64,000 nt of DNA from TMP-7 sp038212445 (lineage in GTDB: Bacteria > Acidobacteriota > Terriglobia > Bryobacterales > Bryobacteraceae). The stretch covers positions 142,314-206,313 of the forward strand of contig JBBQUM010000011.1 of assembly GCA_038212445.1 (NCBI GenBank), in the 5' to 3' direction. Under the pieces are notes generated by a model. That model saw only the letters and a list, made by a program, of their open reading frames with translations. It made no database searches and had not been told where the DNA came from. Shown here in pieces: positions 62,850 through 64,000 of this stretch. Numbering within the stretch: the first letter of the stretch is position 1; each line of letters starts with the position of its first letter. A program made the position numbers and the translations under genes.

Positions 62850-63810
62850 GGCCGGCGCTCCGTCGATAGCCTGTTTGATATGGGCACGATAAGAAACGAA
62901 AATCAGCGCCATCATCGCCAAAACCATCCAGGCGGATCCCCAATTCGAGTCGCGGCTGGTCATGAGCCCGCTCACGGCAGCACCGACCATGTGTAGGGCA
63001 GTGACCAGAACCAGCAATTCTGCCAAAACGCCGACAGTGGCTTGCCGTCAATCAACCCGAGTACAACAGCTTCGAGGGTCGTGTTAACCACGTATAGCGC
63101 GACGGTGGCCGAGAGCAGCGCCACCGACAGTGCCTGAACTCCCAACAACGGTTCCGTGATCCTAAAGGCACCAATCGCGGTCGCGGTGCTAAGAACAAGG
63201 ACGGCTACATTAAACAGTACTCGCGCCAGAACCGGACGGGTCTTAGCGCGCCATAGAGACTGAACCGCCGCGGAGAATGCCGCGATCATCAGCATCTCAG
63301 ACAAACTCATTTGAGTCACGCCAAACAGGAGAATCACGAAAAGGACCGACATCGTTCCGGTCATTTTCGGAAGTTTTATCTTACAGGCAGCGGCCACGGC
63401 AGCGAGCGTCAGTATGCACGCAAAACGGAGTCCACTCGCGGACGTCCAGTTCAACATCGACCACACCAGTAAGCTGAAACCAGACATCGTTACAGCAGCG
63501 ATCTGTACACGCGCTGCACGAGGCAGCCTACGGGACGGAGTTTCGGCTTCCAGTTTCGAGTCTTCCGCGCCCGGCGCGTGAACCGACAGACCATAGTAAA
63601 AATGGACGAGGTAAACCAGGGGCACAAGCATCAGCCATCCCTCGGCCGTCCGCGTTGAACTCGTCACCAGTCCCAGTAAAGCCGACCCCACCAGATAGTA
63701 AGTGAAGGACCAGAGATACCAACTCTCCCATACCGCACCCAGGCCCTTGCCTTCGAGCAACGAGAGAATCCCGGAAACGATGACGGTGTTGACGGGAATG
63801 CCCGGTAGAT
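62850..63810 (-). pseudogene. Broken HD-GYP-type sensor membrane protein, N-terminus lost to IS
   Basis: The frame ending at 62972 encodes several membrane helices and the repeated motif VNTVIVSGILSLLEGKGLG ... WYLWSFTYYLVGSALLGLV, then again VVNTTLEAVVLGLIDGKPLS ... WFWSLPYT. This is the membrane sensor part seen in acidobacterial HD-GYP or diguanylate cyclase proteins. At about 63000 the second copy shifts frame and continues as MVGAAVSGLMTSRDSNW in the next frame; one missing base in CCCTAC[T]ACATGGTC would explain it. The catalytic domain is absent and the N-terminus meets an IS end near 63800. It is a pseudogene. Confidence 0.65.
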
Positions 63811-63819
63811 CGTAGAAAG

Positions 63820-63891
63820 TAGCGACTCTCACTCCCCGAGGCGTGATAGCCTCAGTGAAATTTTTCGTCCAGGAAAAAAGGAGAGTCGCTA
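63820..63891 (+). promoter_or_regulatory. Stem hiding the transposase ribosome site
   Basis: TAGCGACTCTC (63820-63830) is the exact reverse complement of GAGAGTCGCTA (63881-63891), which contains the GGAG-type ribosome site and the A of the start codon. RNA starting upstream of 63820 would fold and hide the site; RNA starting inside would not. Confidence 0.5.
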
Positions 63892-64000
63892 TGAAGAAAC
63901 CATACCAAATTGAAGCGCAGCGAGCCATCAAGCAGCTCGATGCAATGGTCGCGGATGGAAATCCAGCGGTGCAGATGATATTGCCGATGGCCGAGATGAT
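63891..64000 (+). CDS. IS256-like (mutator-type) transposase, N-terminus only
   Basis: ATG 63891, with a GGAGAG box about seven bases upstream, opens a frame that runs off the right edge: MKKPYQIEAQRAIKQLDAMV followed by PAVQMILPMAEM. The QMxLPMAEM segment is like the N-terminus of IS256-family transposases common in Acidobacteria, cyanobacteria and planctomycetes. The DDE residues would be outside the window. The reverse-strand frame here is a shadow. Confidence 0.6.
   Translation, partial: MKKPYQIEAQRAIKQLDAMVADGNPAVQMILPMAEM

Larger units (their letters stand above)
63800..64000 (+). mobile_element. Left end of an IS256-like insertion sequence (runs off window)
   Basis: The element contains a transposase start at 63891 and probably begins close to 63800, where the sensor gene homology stops. 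The exact terminal repeat cannot be fixed because the other end is outside. An 11-base inverted repeat (63820-63830 and 63881-63891) lies inside it. Confidence 0.5.

Noticed and set aside
62649..63026. Separate minus-strand gene downstream of lexA
   Set aside because: Only its first part (to about 62870) is protein-like and it continues the sensor pseudogene after a frameshift; the rest is antisense to lexA.
63811..63931. N-terminal part of the minus-strand frame that ends at 62972
   Set aside because: It runs through the IS and antisense to the transposase start, so these codons are not part of the original sensor gene.
1..64000. CRISPR arrays, tRNA or rRNA genes, prophage
   Set aside because: No regularly spaced repeats of CRISPR size, no tRNA-like cloverleaf in the intergenic gaps, and no phage structural genes were seen.

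Overview
The window looks like chromosomal DNA of an acidobacterium of the Solibacter/Bryobacter type (Bryobacterales). The main evidence is three secreted proteins (5201-7675, 43566-45272, 51978-54614) that end in the Solibacter-type extracellular C-terminal module (TIGR03437-like). An ADOP-type duplicated permease (40648-43188), an Oar-like TonB-dependent receptor (48533-51976) and the GC-rich coding style agree with this. No rRNA, tRNA or CRISPR array was seen. Coding density is very high, with many ATGA/GTGA stop-start overlaps and no gene-free stretch above 300 bases.

Layout, left half. 1-11472 is almost entirely minus strand: a truncated PAP2-like gene, a WbdD-like coiled-coil methyltransferase, queF, a TIGR00300/ornithine-cyclodeaminase-type gene, a methyltransferase, a phosphofructokinase with PPi-type residues, then a secreted GH44-like glycosidase, a ceramidase-like hydrolase, a small unknown protein and an ABC exporter. 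11536-20859 holds secreted S9 and S10 peptidases, a DUF5685 protein with a 15-cysteine tail, an epimerase, a DinB protein coupled to a haem/copper-monooxygenase fusion, and small envelope proteins. 20863-25973 is a compact lacI - glycosidase - hexuronate-type MFS - SDR operon. 26791-30920 carries central sugar metabolism: a KDG-type kinase, gnd and pyruvate kinase.

Layout, right half. 30969-43188 has an MFS transporter, S41 and M19 peptidases, an acyl-CoA ligase, prmA, a CE15 esterase + SGNH esterase pair (hemicellulose side-chain removal) and the ADOP permease. 43219-54620 has a solitary nuoA, two TIGR03437 proteins (one a nine-haem cytochrome), argD, manC, lepB and the TonB receptor. 54765-55472 is a graveyard of an ECF sigma gene and its partner. 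55481-60965 is the conserved ffh-rpsP-khpA-rimM-trmD-rplS-rnhB-lepB translation/secretion operon (minus strand). 61061-62782 has a sigma-like gene, a small HxxxCxxC zinc protein and lexA. The right edge holds a broken HD-GYP-type sensor gene interrupted by an IS256-like element that runs off the window.

Taken together the genes suggest a heterotroph that degrades plant polymers: secreted GH44/CE15/SGNH enzymes, TonB uptake, sugar acid transport and KDG/gluconate routes, and several secreted peptidases. The most unusual signals are a 13-bp-phased CTAAG/CTTAG/CTAAG array in front of lexA, -10-like hexamers placed so that many genes would be leaderless, an apparent AUA start for rimM, Gly-rich inserts in several secreted hydrolases, the Cys-rich DUF5685 tail, and an RBS-hiding stem in front of the transposase. 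I did not find a clearly new multi-gene defence or biosynthetic system.
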